Of a stretch of 39,948 nucleotides of DNA, positions 1 to 8,047 are shown in pieces. Source of the DNA: Planctomycetota bacterium (lineage in GTDB: Bacteria; Planctomycetota; Phycisphaerae; Phycisphaerales; SM1A02); NCBI GenBank assembly GCA_014381555.1, contig JACNLO010000040.1, forward strand, positions 1 through 39,948. Reading direction: 5' to 3'. Both the position numbers and the translations under genes were made by a program. The notes under the pieces were generated by a model that was not told where the DNA came from, made no database searches, and worked only from the letters and a program-made list of their open reading frames with translations. Within the stretch, counting starts at the first letter, position 1. The number at the start of each line of letters is the position of its first letter.

Positions 1-854
1 CGGTAGGGCAATATCTTCGAATTTGGTCAACACCCACGGGTGTACCGCTCGAAGAAATTGCTGCTGCGCAAGATGCTGGTCGTGCTGTTGCCTTCTCAAT
101 AAGTGCAGCTCTTGGACTTCTTATGGGTTTTTACTGTTTCACGTTGCCTCATACACCTCCTTCGAAAAATGTTGGAAACAAACTGGCTTGGTTTGAAACG
201 CTGCGTGAAATACGTATGCAACCGCTTGTCACACTTTTTATTATTGCAGTTCCAGTCAGCATTATTCATCAGTTCTATTTTGTGTACACAAGTGATTTTG
301 TGACGGGAATCCAAAATACTGCTGGAAGCGATGCCGCAAATACGTTTGCGAATGGAATTAATACAGTGTTAGGCGTTGGCGGAGGTGGATTAATGACAGT
401 TGGTCAGATGAGCGAAATTGTAGTACTGGCATTTATGCCAATACTCGCAGTAAAATTCAGCAAGAAAACACTTTTATGTACAGGGCTTGTTGCGTATGGT
501 TTGCGGATGGCAATATTTGCATACTTCCCAACACTTGTTCCTGTTCTCATCGGAGTAGCATTGCACGGCCTTTGCTTTGGTTGCTTTATCTTTGTCGCAT
601 TTATGGTTGTCGATGAGTTTTGCTCCAAAGATGTGCGTGCAACTGCGCAAAACTTTTTCAACCTTGTCATTGTTGGCGTCGGCATCATCGTGGGCAGTTT
701 GTTCGCAACAGCACTCGTTGGTGAATGGGCTATGGTCGATGGCACAATGGATTACTCTGCGTTGTTCTCAGTACCTATGTGGCTTTCGGTCGCATGCTTC
801 TTGATGCTTGTTGTGTTTTACCCGAGCAAAACAGAACTGCCAAGTGCTGATTAA
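1..854 (+). CDS. MFS transporter, nucleoside:H+ symporter-like (3' part)
   Basis: The reading frame is open from base 3 and runs into the window edge without a start, so the gene begins upstream. About 284 residues remain, with roughly seven hydrophobic segments, consistent with the second half of a 12-TM major facilitator. The loop containing FTLPHTPP at the end of the first helix seen resembles the NupG/XapB nucleoside:H+ symporter branch, and related planctomycete proteins are usually annotated this way. The likely role is proton-coupled import of a nucleoside or similar small molecule across the inner membrane; the substrate cannot be read from the sequence. The stop TAA (852-854) lies 15 bp from the convergent oxidoreductase gene, with no obvious terminator between them. 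The family call is fairly secure and the substrate is a guess. Confidence 0.75.
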   Translation, partial: VGQYLRIWSTPTGVPLEEIAAAQDAGRAVAFSISAALGLLMGFYCFTLPHTPPSKNVGNKLAWFETLREIRMQPLVTLFIIAVPVSIIHQFYFVYTSDFVTGIQNTAGSDAANTFANGINTVLGVGGGGLMTVGQMSEIVVLAFMPILAVKFSKKTLLCTGLVAYGLRMAIFAYFPTLVPVLIGVALHGLCFGCFIFVAFMVVDEFCSKDVRATAQNFFNLVIVGVGIIVGSLFATALVGEWAMVDGTMDYSALFSVPMWLSVACFLMLVVFYPSKTELPSAD

Positions 855-869
855 TTCACCCTTGGTTTA

Positions 870-2147
870 CTAACGGTTGAGTTTGGTTTTGCCTGGTTCT
901 GCGATTGGCGGAATAGCGAGTTCACCAAAGGCGTATTCTGTTGGACCAAGTCGAGTGGTAGAGTTAAGCATCTCCTCGAATGAAATCCGTTGACCAGTGT
1001 ATGCGGCCTCTCTGCCGAGAATTGCCATCAATGTAGATTGCGCCATAAAGTCACCGTCGTTAATAGTTGGCGTGTCTCCTCGAATTGCCGCTTGCAATTC
1101 GTTGTGCTCAACTTGGTACATGTTGGCTTGCTCTCCCGTATATGTCCAATTTGAGGAGCCCTTGAATTCAGGTGCGTCTGTCCATCCATTGACAACGCAA
1201 GTGCCAGTCGAACCAGTGATAAAGTCGTTGTTGTCGTTATAACAGAATGGCATTTGCCTGCAGTGCAAGTGCATTCTGCGACCATCAGCATACTCATACG
1301 CTACACCAAAGTGGTCGTACACATTTCCACGGTCAACACCTTCGTGCATTTGCCTTCCGCCAACGGAGGTGCAACTTACCGGTGCTTCGTTTTGCATCGC
1401 CCAGTTTATTTTGTCAATGGAGTGGCACGCTTGTTCAACGATATGGTCACCCGAAAGCCAATCAAAGTGAACCCAGTTGCGCATTTGCCACTCCATATCA
1501 CTCCAATAATCTTTGCGTGGTTTTGTCCAAAGAGGAGCAGCGTAATACGTTGCAAAATACGATTCAATGTCGCCAATTGCGCCGTTGTGCAATTGTTCGA
1601 ACGTTGCACGAAGTGCAGGGTTGTACCGCCAGCAGAAACCAGACATAAGATTCGTATCGTTTTTCTTTGCAAGCGCCGTTGATTCAATTACGCTGCGAAC
1701 TCCAGTGCCGTCCACTGCCATTGGTTTTTCGCAGAAGACATGCTTCTTTGCTTTAACAGCAGCGGCAATATGTTCGGGTCGAAAGTGGGGAGGCGTTGTC
1801 AAGATAACCATGTCGACGCCGGAGTCGATTACTTTTTGAAATGCATCAAACCCAACAAATTGTCGTTCCCGTGGAACTTTCGCGCGTTCCCCTTGTTCAC
1901 CAACAAGAGAATTCATGCTTCCTACTAGCCGGTCTTCAAAAGCGTCACCCATCGCCCAGATGACGGCGTCTTTGTTCGCCGTTAGCGCTTGATTTGCTGC
2001 ACCGGTGCCGCGTCCTCCGCAACCAATGAACCCAACCTTGAGTGGTTCGCGGTTCTCTTGTACAGCCCAACTTGGTAGTGTGGTAGTTGCAGTGGCGGTT
2101 AGAACACCTGCGGCTTTTACAAAGTCTCTTCTAGTTACATTATTCAT
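870..2147 (-). CDS. Gfo/Idh/MocA family oxidoreductase, Tat-exported
   Basis: A protein of 425 residues. It opens with a twin-arginine signal (TRRDFVK, residues 5-11) and an Ala/Thr-rich hydrophobic stretch ending near LPSWA, so the enzyme is probably folded with its cofactor and exported by Tat. A Rossmann dinucleotide-binding site follows (VGFIGCGGRGTG, around residues 38-49), and the family's EKP motif occurs in VFCEKPMAVD. The C-terminal half fits the GFO_IDH_MocA alpha/beta domain. Such enzymes oxidise or epimerise sugars, inositols or glycosides with NAD(P); planctomycetes carry many of them and the substrate is not predictable. It is the last gene of a five-gene minus-strand run. Its ATG overlaps the preceding lipoprotein gene by 8 bp, indicating coupled translation. 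Confidence 0.88.
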   Translation of the reverse strand: MNNVTRRDFVKAAGVLTATATTTLPSWAVQENREPLKVGFIGCGGRGTGAANQALTANKDAVIWAMGDAFEDRLVGSMNSLVGEQGERAKVPRERQFVGFDAFQKVIDSGVDMVILTTPPHFRPEHIAAAVKAKKHVFCEKPMAVDGTGVRSVIESTALAKKNDTNLMSGFCWRYNPALRATFEQLHNGAIGDIESYFATYYAAPLWTKPRKDYWSDMEWQMRNWVHFDWLSGDHIVEQACHSIDKINWAMQNEAPVSCTSVGGRQMHEGVDRGNVYDHFGVAYEYADGRRMHLHCRQMPFCYNDNNDFITGSTGTCVVNGWTDAPEFKGSSNWTYTGEQANMYQVEHNELQAAIRGDTPTINDGDFMAQSTLMAILGREAAYTGQRISFEEMLNSTTRLGPTEYAFGELAIPPIAEPGKTKLNR

Positions 2148-2853
2148 TTGGTTCTCCAGTTGTGACTACTCTAAGGCCGACATAGTCGGCGTCTGCAAAC
2201 CACCATGGACTTCGTGGTAATTGTGGATCAGTTACATTCCACCCCCGGTCAGCTTCAAGCAAAGTTTTTTCGCCTAGTTCTTTAGGGGGCGTTCGGAAGC
2301 TTCCCCCGATAACTCGAGGTCCATCTTTAGTTGTTACCCATTCACCGACATTTCCTCGCATGTCGTAAATGCCAAGTGTGTTTGGATCGGTTGTTGCGAT
2401 TGGATGTGTAGTTCCACCTGCATTTAGTTCGTTCCAAGAAGTGTCACCATGCGTGTTTGCTTCGTTCCACTGTGCAATCGTCGGAATGGAATATGTTTTT
2501 CCCGTTCTGCTTGAAAGCCATTGGCAAAACGATTCTGCAGCTTGCGCCGACATAGAAATTGCTGGGTAGCCAGAGCGACCGAAACCACGGTCGACCGAAG
2601 CGTAAGCGGGGGTCGGGCCTGTTATGGCGTCGACGCCTGCATATAAATTGTCTGGACTGTTTATGAATTGCAAGAAGATGTCATACAGGTCCCAAGGCAC
2701 TTCGGTTCGAGAAATCCAAAAAGTATCGTTTTGATTCGATACTGGCATCATTTTGAATGAAAAATCGGTGCCTTCGACTTTTTGTGTGAACAGTTCAGGT
2801 TCATTCGTGCCGGAACAACCGACAAGGAGCAATAATAGGGGAACGATTCGCAT
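2140..2853 (-). CDS. SUMF1/FGE-fold lipoprotein lacking the catalytic cysteines
   Basis: The chosen start is the second in-frame ATG (2853), because the product then begins MRIVPLLLLLVGC, a clean lipoprotein signal with lipobox LVGC. The upstream ATG at 2868 adds five residues and overlaps the previous gene by 8 bp. About 237 residues show the formylglycine-generating-enzyme/SUMF1 fold: ISRTEVPWDLYDIF, then YPAISMSAQAAESFCQWL, then GIYDMRGNVGEWV, then VIGGSF, then a terminal VGLRVV. The VIGGSFRTPPK segment has no cysteine where true formylglycine-generating enzymes carry catalytic thiols. This is therefore probably a non-catalytic member, perhaps a carbohydrate or protein binder on the periplasmic face. 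It sits next to the exported oxidoreductase, a pairing that fits envelope or periplasmic sugar chemistry. Confidence 0.78.
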   Translation of the reverse strand: MRIVPLLLLLVGCSGTNEPELFTQKVEGTDFSFKMMPVSNQNDTFWISRTEVPWDLYDIFLQFINSPDNLYAGVDAITGPTPAYASVDRGFGRSGYPAISMSAQAAESFCQWLSSRTGKTYSIPTIAQWNEANTHGDTSWNELNAGGTTHPIATTDPNTLGIYDMRGNVGEWVTTKDGPRVIGGSFRTPPKELGEKTLLEADRGWNVTDPQLPRSPWWFADADYVGLRVVTTGEPNE

Positions 2854-2860
2854 CACACCA

Positions 2861-3709
2861 TCATACATGTTTGATAATAGCTTCTGCGAGTCGTTCTGCT
2901 GAATCCGGACAATGTCTGAAGAAGAGAGAAGGCTCGACTAGTTCGAGTTCGTTGAGGACTAGATTGCCGTCATTGTCTCGCAGGTAGTCGAATCGTGCAT
3001 AAAGTAATTCCTTATGGCGGGGGACAGCACTGAGAGTCTTTTGCATCGTTTCAATTTCTTCTTGTGTGAATTCGTACGGCATGTCACTTGCGCCGAAGTC
3101 ATCTTGCACGCGGTAGTCTCCCTTGACGGGAATTTTTTGTACGCCGTGCGTGTATGCACCGTCAATAAATACAGCAGTGAGTTCGCCAACCGTTTCTACA
3201 CTTTGCAAATATGGTTGCAACATCATGTCTTGGTGCGTATTTCTGTAAAGAAATTCTTGGGCTTCATCTATGGATTTGTTTGAAAAACGAAGCGTGTCTG
3301 ATGCACACGCTCCGACTTGGGGCTTTATAAAACCCAAGGATGTTCCAAACCGGTCGAGTTCTTGCTCGATGTCGATTGTTTTGTTTTTAGCAATCCAAAC
3401 AGTCGGCGCAATAGCTGTGCCTTGTTGTTCTAGTTCGCGTAGATAAGATTTATGGGTGTTCCACTCGATTATCTCAGGGTTGTTGAAAAGTCGTGGAACT
3501 GTTTTGCTCCAACGAACAAACTCATTTTTTCTTGAATGATAATCCCACGTTGTCCGTATGACAGAAATTGCGAATTGATTCCAATCGATGTCGTCTGTCC
3601 AAACCGGCCGATGTACTATTGCACCCTTGTTTTCTAGTGCATGAATCAGTGGGTTGTCATCCACTTCCCAACCCGGCAGGTTGTCACAACTTACGAGGGC
3701 GATGTTCAT
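2861..3709 (-). CDS. ATP-grasp ligase (RimK/DcsG/glutathione-synthetase-like)
   Basis: A protein of 282 residues. The N-terminus (MNIALVSCDNLPGWEVDD) and the following segment with SVIRTTWDYHSRKNEF match a family of small ATP-grasp proteins that includes the cycloserine-pathway enzyme DcsG and many uncharacterised RimK-like ligases. The C-terminal third has the metal/ATP-binding pattern expected of ATP-grasp enzymes: FIDGAYTHGVQKIP, then ARFDYLRDNDGNLVLNELELVEPSLFF, where the acidic and Asn residues would bind Mg-ATP. The reaction would be ATP-dependent ligation of a carboxylate to an amine or hydroxyl through an acyl phosphate; the substrates are unknown. Its ATG overlaps the adenine deaminase stop by 4 bp (ATGA) and its 3' end overlaps the SUMF1-like gene, so it lies inside the coupled operon. 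Confidence 0.8.
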   Translation of the reverse strand: MNIALVSCDNLPGWEVDDNPLIHALENKGAIVHRPVWTDDIDWNQFAISVIRTTWDYHSRKNEFVRWSKTVPRLFNNPEIIEWNTHKSYLRELEQQGTAIAPTVWIAKNKTIDIEQELDRFGTSLGFIKPQVGACASDTLRFSNKSIDEAQEFLYRNTHQDMMLQPYLQSVETVGELTAVFIDGAYTHGVQKIPVKGDYRVQDDFGASDMPYEFTQEEIETMQKTLSAVPRHKELLYARFDYLRDNDGNLVLNELELVEPSLFFRHCPDSAERLAEAIIKHV

Positions 3710-5352
3710 ACTTCTAATGCAACAATTTTGAATTGGTCAATGTCGACGAGGCCAAGGTCGCTTAGTTTTAGCTTTGGGATGACAGAGAGTGGCAAGAAAC
3801 TTAGTGGCATAAATGGATCTTCAAGCGGGCAACCTAGCGATGCTATTGCAGAAAGTACAGATTTTTGTTGACTAATAACTAATTCCGGTTGTTCATCTGA
3901 CATTAATCCAGCTATGGGCAACGGCAGAATTGCAAGTAACTTTCCATTTGAAACAACACATTGTCCGCCACCGGAAGTTTGCAATGATTTTGCTGCTAGG
4001 AACATATCTTCATCGTTGTCTCCCACAACGGCGATGTTATGCGCATCGTGTCCGACAGTTGAGGCAATCGCACCTCCCGAAAAAGAAAAACCGCGAACAA
4101 ACCCAAGTCCAACATTTCCTGTGTTGTGATGCCGTTCGATAACTGCCATTTTTAAGACATCTGAATCTGTTGACTTGAGGTGTAGTTCTTCTGTTAAGAG
4201 TTGACCTTGTATAAGACCAATCACACGAATCGGTTCTGACTGGATTTTGGTTGCAAAGGATTCTTGTGTAATACTTGAAGGAAGATGTACGCTATTTTTT
4301 GCGATAGTCCAATCGGTTGTGCTCGGTATGCCAACAACTTTACCGTTGTCTGCAATAATCCGTCCATGATGCCATGTTTGTTTTGGTATTGGCTTTTGAA
4401 GATTATCGAAAACGACTAGGTTTGCGAGTTTATCGTTTTCGATTGCACCCATTTCAGTTAAATCAAAATGGTCTGCGACATGTTTAGTTGCTATACAGAT
4501 TGCAAGAATTGGGTCGAGACCAAGTTTAATTGCTTTACGAATAATATGGTCTATGTGTCCTTCGTCACGTAAATCTGCAGGGTGTCTGTCGTCGGTACAG
4601 AAGCAAATCTTGTGCGCATTTTCGGGTGTAATGATTGGCAAAAGTGCTTCTAGGTTTTTTGCTGCGCTTCCTTCTCTTATGTAGATTTGCATTCCTGCTT
4701 CAAGTTTTTCGAGTGCTTCTTCTGCAGTAATGGATTCATGATCGCTCGATATTCCAGCTGAAATATATTTGAGTAAGTCTTTGCCACGTAAACCTGGGCA
4801 GTGTCCATCGACTTTTTTGTCTAAACGCAATCCCATTTTGATTTTTTTATGTACCTCTGGGTCGTCATGGATTACTCCAGGAAAGTTCATCATCTCAGCA
4901 AGGGCGACGACTCTTTCATCTTCAAATAATGGTTCTAAATCCTCAGCAAGCAACGTAGCACCGCTTGTCTCAAGTGGCGAAGCGGGAACGCATGAACTCG
5001 CAGCAAAGAAAGCATCGAATGGAATGTTTTTCGCATCGTCCATAATGAGTTTGATGCCAGCAATTCCAAGAACATTTGCAATCTCATGTGGGTCAAAGAT
5101 AGCCGCTGTTGTTCCATGTGGCAGAGAAAGTTTTGCAAACGAAGTTGGAGGAAGCATTGTCGACTCAACGTGCATGTGTGCATCGATGAATCCCGGTGAA
5201 ATATACGAGCCGTTTAGGTCGATGATGGCTGTTGCATCTGTTGCACCAAGAATAACTCTTCCATCTTTTATACCAACGTCGACCTGGTCAATGGTGCGTG
5301 CTTGCACATTTACGAGTTTACCCCCGCGCAGAATTGTGTCAACTATTGTCAT
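3706..5352 (-). CDS. ade: Adenine deaminase (amidohydrolase family)
   Basis: A protein of 548 residues, close to the usual length of bacterial Ade. The amidohydrolase metal motif DAHMHVEST (H59, H61) follows the short beta-sandwich N-terminus. GTTAAIFDPHEIANVLG, a run of conserved adenine-deaminase blocks, and FCTDDRHPADL (metal-binding Asp) come later. The C-terminal domain retains GHDAHNIAVVGDND. The enzyme hydrolyses adenine to hypoxanthine and ammonia in the cytoplasm, feeding purine salvage, and uses a binuclear metal centre. The ATG overlaps the preceding MBL-fold gene by 4 bp. The transporter at 1-854 resembles nucleoside carriers, which would fit purine scavenging, but it is convergent and not in the operon. 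Confidence 0.93.
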   Translation of the reverse strand: MTIVDTILRGGKLVNVQARTIDQVDVGIKDGRVILGATDATAIIDLNGSYISPGFIDAHMHVESTMLPPTSFAKLSLPHGTTAAIFDPHEIANVLGIAGIKLIMDDAKNIPFDAFFAASSCVPASPLETSGATLLAEDLEPLFEDERVVALAEMMNFPGVIHDDPEVHKKIKMGLRLDKKVDGHCPGLRGKDLLKYISAGISSDHESITAEEALEKLEAGMQIYIREGSAAKNLEALLPIITPENAHKICFCTDDRHPADLRDEGHIDHIIRKAIKLGLDPILAICIATKHVADHFDLTEMGAIENDKLANLVVFDNLQKPIPKQTWHHGRIIADNGKVVGIPSTTDWTIAKNSVHLPSSITQESFATKIQSEPIRVIGLIQGQLLTEELHLKSTDSDVLKMAVIERHHNTGNVGLGFVRGFSFSGGAIASTVGHDAHNIAVVGDNDEDMFLAAKSLQTSGGGQCVVSNGKLLAILPLPIAGLMSDEQPELVISQQKSVLSAIASLGCPLEDPFMPLSFLPLSVIPKLKLSDLGLVDIDQFKIVALEV

Positions 5353-6026
5353 TCTTCTGAAAGATCTACAGAGTCACCTGGTTCCATGACAAGAACATCG
5401 ATGCCTTTTGGTGCGAATCTTGCTACATCTACTTCAATTGGTGGCCATGTGTTGTAGTGCATTGGAATTGCTGTTGTAGCGCCAATCATTTCCGCTGCAA
5501 CGGCCGCCATTTCTGGTCCCATCGTAAATCGATCACCGATTGGGAACATCGCAACATCTGGTTTGTAAATCTGTCCAAGAAGTTCCATATCACTAAAAAG
5601 GGCGGTGTCACCTGAGTGGTATATCATCGCGCCTCCAAACTCAACCATAAGACCGCAAGGCATACCCATATAACGACCATGAAAACTGGATGAGTGGATT
5701 GCTGGAGTAAATGAGACGCCACCAAATGGTGCTTCGATGCGACCTCCGGGATTGCCCGGTTCGCATTTTTCATGACCCTGCTCGCCTAGATAGTCACAAA
5801 TTTCATAAGCAGCGAACACTGTCGCATCATTTGCTTTTGCAATCTCCTCACAGTCACCAAAATGGTCAAAATGGCCATGGGTTATAGCGATATGGGTACA
5901 TTTCGCATCGTTAGCAGAGATAGTTGCTACTGGATTATTAGTAAAGAAGGGGTCAATTATTAAGTTATGAGTTCCATCATCCAGTTGGAAGCAAGATTGA
6001 CCATGAAAAGTTAGTGTGATTGACAT
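5349..6026 (-). CDS. MBL-fold metal-dependent hydrolase, UPF0173/UlaG-like
   Basis: A protein of 225 residues, the normal size for UPF0173 proteins. The metallo-beta-lactamase motif is ITHGHFDHFGD (H50, H52, D54, H55). Later ligand motifs are IHSSSFHG, the HSGDTALF loop with the bridging Asp, and MHYNTWPPI with the last His. The substrate is unknown: the family includes UlaG (L-ascorbate-6-phosphate lactonase) and many uncharacterised phosphodiesterase- or lactonase-like proteins. It is the first gene of a five-gene minus-strand operon that is overlapped at every junction. AAGGA lies about nine bases before the ATG as a ribosome site. Cytoplasmic, with no signal peptide. Confidence 0.87.
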   Translation of the reverse strand: MSITLTFHGQSCFQLDDGTHNLIIDPFFTNNPVATISANDAKCTHIAITHGHFDHFGDCEEIAKANDATVFAAYEICDYLGEQGHEKCEPGNPGGRIEAPFGGVSFTPAIHSSSFHGRYMGMPCGLMVEFGGAMIYHSGDTALFSDMELLGQIYKPDVAMFPIGDRFTMGPEMAAVAAEMIGATTAIPMHYNTWPPIEVDVARFAPKGIDVLVMEPGDSVDLSEE

Positions 6027-6158
6027 AGAACGAATTCCTTCGCTTGTATCGTATCAAAATTAGTTTTTAGGTCTTGGTTAGGGTTGAATTGGGCTTTCTC
6101 ATATAGTGATTAATCCAATATTCTTCCGCCAAATCAATGCTGCATTTCCGTTTTCAAA

Positions 6159-6169
6159 GTGACAGTCAC
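6159..6169. promoter_or_regulatory. Palindrome in the divergent promoter region
   Basis: GTGAC-A-GTCAC is a perfect inverted repeat about 20 bp upstream of the candidate -35 for the plus-strand genes, in the 239-bp space shared with the minus-strand MBL-fold operon. It could be an operator for either direction. No family can be assigned. The rest of 6027-6158 shows nothing else definite. Confidence 0.3.
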
Positions 6170-6187
6170 ATTCACTGATTAAGGGGC

Positions 6188-6216
6188 TTGCATAGTGGTG
6201 AGTAATTGAGTACGAT
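6188..6216 (+). promoter_or_regulatory. Candidate sigma-70 promoter for the outer-membrane/cytochrome pair
   Basis: TTGCAT (6188-6193) and TACGAT (6211-6216) are separated by exactly 17 bp, each matching four of six consensus bases. They lie 50 bp before the start at 6266, on the correct strand. The -10 end overlaps the inverted repeats described next. No transcription start is proven. Confidence 0.45.
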
Positions 6217-6250
6217 TCTTATTGCACGCGAATGAGAATCAGTCGCAATT
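6214..6250. promoter_or_regulatory. Fur-box-like nested inverted repeats
   Basis: Two nested inverted repeats cover the predicted transcription start: GATTCT (6214-6219) with AGAATC (6235-6240), and ATTGC (6221-6225) with GCAAT (6245-6249). The core AATGAGAATCA followed by GTCGCAATT resembles the TGAGAAT-type half-sites of Fur boxes in which arms meet around a TGAGAATnATT centre. The position over the -10/+1 region fits repression. The match is by eye and imperfect; another dimeric repressor is possible. Confidence 0.42.
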
Positions 6251-6265
6251 AATAAAGGAGCTCTT

Positions 6266-7018
6266 ATGAATCGTATATTTCACCTCATTTTACTTTTGGA
6301 AGTTATTGCAGTTAATTCCACTGCTGAGGCATCGTCACGCACAACGCCATGGTTGTATGACACAAGAACTATGACAAAGGGCGAGTTTGAATATGAGCAA
6401 TGGGTTACTTGGAAAACCGATAAGAAGAGCGACGATCAATATGATGAGTTTCGTTTTAGGCATGAATTTGAATATGGTGTTAGTGACATTTTCCAACTTG
6501 CTTTATACGTTGCTGATTGGAGACATAAAACTACTACAGAGGAAGAACATACTTATTTCCATGATGTTGCTCTTGAAGGAATTTATCAACTGCAGGCACC
6601 AAATCCGGATCAGTTAGGCTTAGCGCTTTATGGGGAAATAAAACATGGTTCAGAATTCCTTGAATTAGAGGGTAAGTTATTATTTGAAGTGGAACTTGAA
6701 AAAGTTAATCTTCTATACAACTTCACACTAGAAGCAGAATGGGAAGGACAAGATTTTGCTGAAGACAAAGGTAAAATCGAAAACGCTTTTGCAATTACAT
6801 ATCAGCCAGACCCATCCACTACTTTTGGTGTTCAATTATTATGGGAAATAGAATTTCCTGACTGGAATGAACAAGGAGAGGATGTGGTTTCAATTGGGCC
6901 ATCAGTAGCGTGGCAATCCGAAGATTGGTGGGTGAGTATATCACCAATGTTTCAAGTTACAAATGTAGACAGTGAACCAGATTTACAACTGAGATTACTC
7001 TTTGGAATTGACTTTTGA
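6266..7018 (+). CDS. Exported outer-membrane beta-barrel-like protein (DUF6662-like)
   Basis: A protein of 250 residues. The start ATG has a strong AAGGAG five bases upstream (6255-6260). The N-terminus is a short signal peptide (IFHLILLLEVIAVNSTAEA). The mature part alternates polar and aromatic residues in repeated 8-10-residue strands ending in aromatics (FEYEQWVTWK, FRFRHEFEYGV, VEKVNLLYNFTLEAEW and similar) and finishes LRLLFGIDF, with a terminal Phe as is typical of outer-membrane barrels. The opening pattern around WLYDTRTMTKGEFEYEQWVTW resembles proteins annotated in databases as DUF6662; that assignment is from memory. It is co-transcribed with a small c-type cytochrome through a 4-bp overlap and sits behind a possible Fur site, so a role in metal or redox homeostasis is conceivable. 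The function is unknown. Confidence 0.6.
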   Translation: MNRIFHLILLLEVIAVNSTAEASSRTTPWLYDTRTMTKGEFEYEQWVTWKTDKKSDDQYDEFRFRHEFEYGVSDIFQLALYVADWRHKTTTEEEHTYFHDVALEGIYQLQAPNPDQLGLALYGEIKHGSEFLELEGKLLFEVELEKVNLLYNFTLEAEWEGQDFAEDKGKIENAFAITYQPDPSTTFGVQLLWEIEFPDWNEQGEDVVSIGPSVAWQSEDWWVSISPMFQVTNVDSEPDLQLRLLFGIDF

Positions 7019-7350
7019 TTCGTATTGCCACATCAATCATAATTATTCACACATTAATTGGATGCATGGATTCAACCAAAGTTGCACCAACCATAAACGA
7101 ACTCGGTGTGAAGTTGAATGTAGAATCCTTATCACTTGGAAGAAATGTATACATAAACAAGTGTACAAAATGTCACAACGCACTGAGAATTACTAGATAT
7201 TCACAAGAGCGCTGGGATGAAATACTCCCAGAAATGATTGAAAAAACAAATTTGTCAGTTAACGAAGCAAACTCAGTGACGAGTTACATTCAGGCCGTCT
7301 TAAGTGCGTCTACGACTTCGCCTTCCACAAAATCCAGCCATCCCAAGTAA
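7015..7350 (+). CDS. Small c-type cytochrome lipoprotein
   Basis: A protein of 111 residues. It starts with TTG (7015-7017), which overlaps the stop TGA of the preceding gene by 4 bp, a coupled arrangement that supports this rare start. The N-terminus (IRIATSIIIIHTLIGC) is a lipoprotein signal with lipobox LIGC. One haem-binding motif, CTKCH, follows at about residues 43-47, and EILPEMIEKTNLS supplies the likely axial Met. The layout with a YIQAVL helix at the end is that of a minimal class I cytochrome c domain. The last residues (Ser/Thr/Pro-rich) lie in the 51-bp overlap with the convergent PEP-CTERM gene. It is presumably an electron carrier anchored in the periplasm that serves its upstream partner; the redox partner is unknown. 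Confidence 0.75.
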   Translation: MIRIATSIIIIHTLIGCMDSTKVAPTINELGVKLNVESLSLGRNVYINKCTKCHNALRITRYSQERWDEILPEMIEKTNLSVNEANSVTSYIQAVLSASTTSPSTKSSHPK

Positions 7351-8025
7351 TGCAATTGCACTAGGAGCTGGGATAAATTGATACGAGAAAGCAAATTGAC
7401 CGAGGACTGAAAAGTCTGCAGTTCCGGAGATCTCCCACTGGTTACCTTCAAAAGTAATAAATTGAATGGGATTTCCAGCAAATTCTGTGAGGTCTATGTC
7501 GTACAAGTTAAATGTGCCTGTGGGTGCAGATTCGACATCACCCCAAGCAAACGCAGCAGAAGTTTGACCATGATCCCAAGCAAGGCTAGCATTAATCAAC
7601 TGTGTGCCATTTCCCATGTCATACCAATCAGTTTGGCTTCCAACATCGCCTGTTGAAAACCAATCGGTATCCAAATTCGTCGTTGATGAAACTCCAAGAT
7701 AATTATCAATGATCGAACCATTTGGATCATTCACTTGGATACCATCAAATAACCCAATTAAGGATAGTCCAGCGTCGGTGCTTGCCAATATGAACGAAAG
7801 ATGCCCCATAGTTTCGATGCCATCGTTGTTCAAAGTTGCTGCAAGAATATCAAGTTCACTCATAGCAAACTGGTGATTATTGTTTCCTAGAAGACCAGTA
7901 AAATCACCCGCATTCATCTCATAAATGCCACTAGCATTGCTAATTGCGACGTACTCGGCTGACAATGTAGATACCACACCGAAAATGGCTATCTGGATTG
8001 CTATGAAATGGGCGTAAATGGGCAT
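7300..8025 (-). CDS. PEP-CTERM-type exported protein
   Basis: A protein of 241 residues with a signal peptide (AHFIAIQIAIFGVVSTLSAEY) and a C-terminal sorting tail: FIPAPSAIALLGMAGFCGRRSRRRT, read as a PAPS variant of PEP-CTERM, a hydrophobic segment and an Arg cluster. Planctomycetes use this PAP-type tail widely for exosortase-processed surface proteins. The body is Asp/Asn/Gly-rich with ITFEGNQWEISGTADF strands and no recognised catalytic motif. No exosortase gene lies in the window. The last 51 bp overlap the cytochrome gene in antisense, so both C-termini are encoded by the same DNA. A candidate promoter sits just upstream (8048-8076). Confidence 0.75.
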   Translation of the reverse strand: MPIYAHFIAIQIAIFGVVSTLSAEYVAISNASGIYEMNAGDFTGLLGNNNHQFAMSELDILAATLNNDGIETMGHLSFILASTDAGLSLIGLFDGIQVNDPNGSIIDNYLGVSSTTNLDTDWFSTGDVGSQTDWYDMGNGTQLINASLAWDHGQTSAAFAWGDVESAPTGTFNLYDIDLTEFAGNPIQFITFEGNQWEISGTADFSVLGQFAFSYQFIPAPSAIALLGMAGFCGRRSRRRT

Positions 8026-8047
8026 TTATCTTCTTAGAATCGACCTT

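Noticed and set aside
4769-5389. 206-residue frame antisense to adenine deaminase
   Set aside because: The opposite strand encodes a well-conserved enzyme; this is a shadow without a ribosome site.
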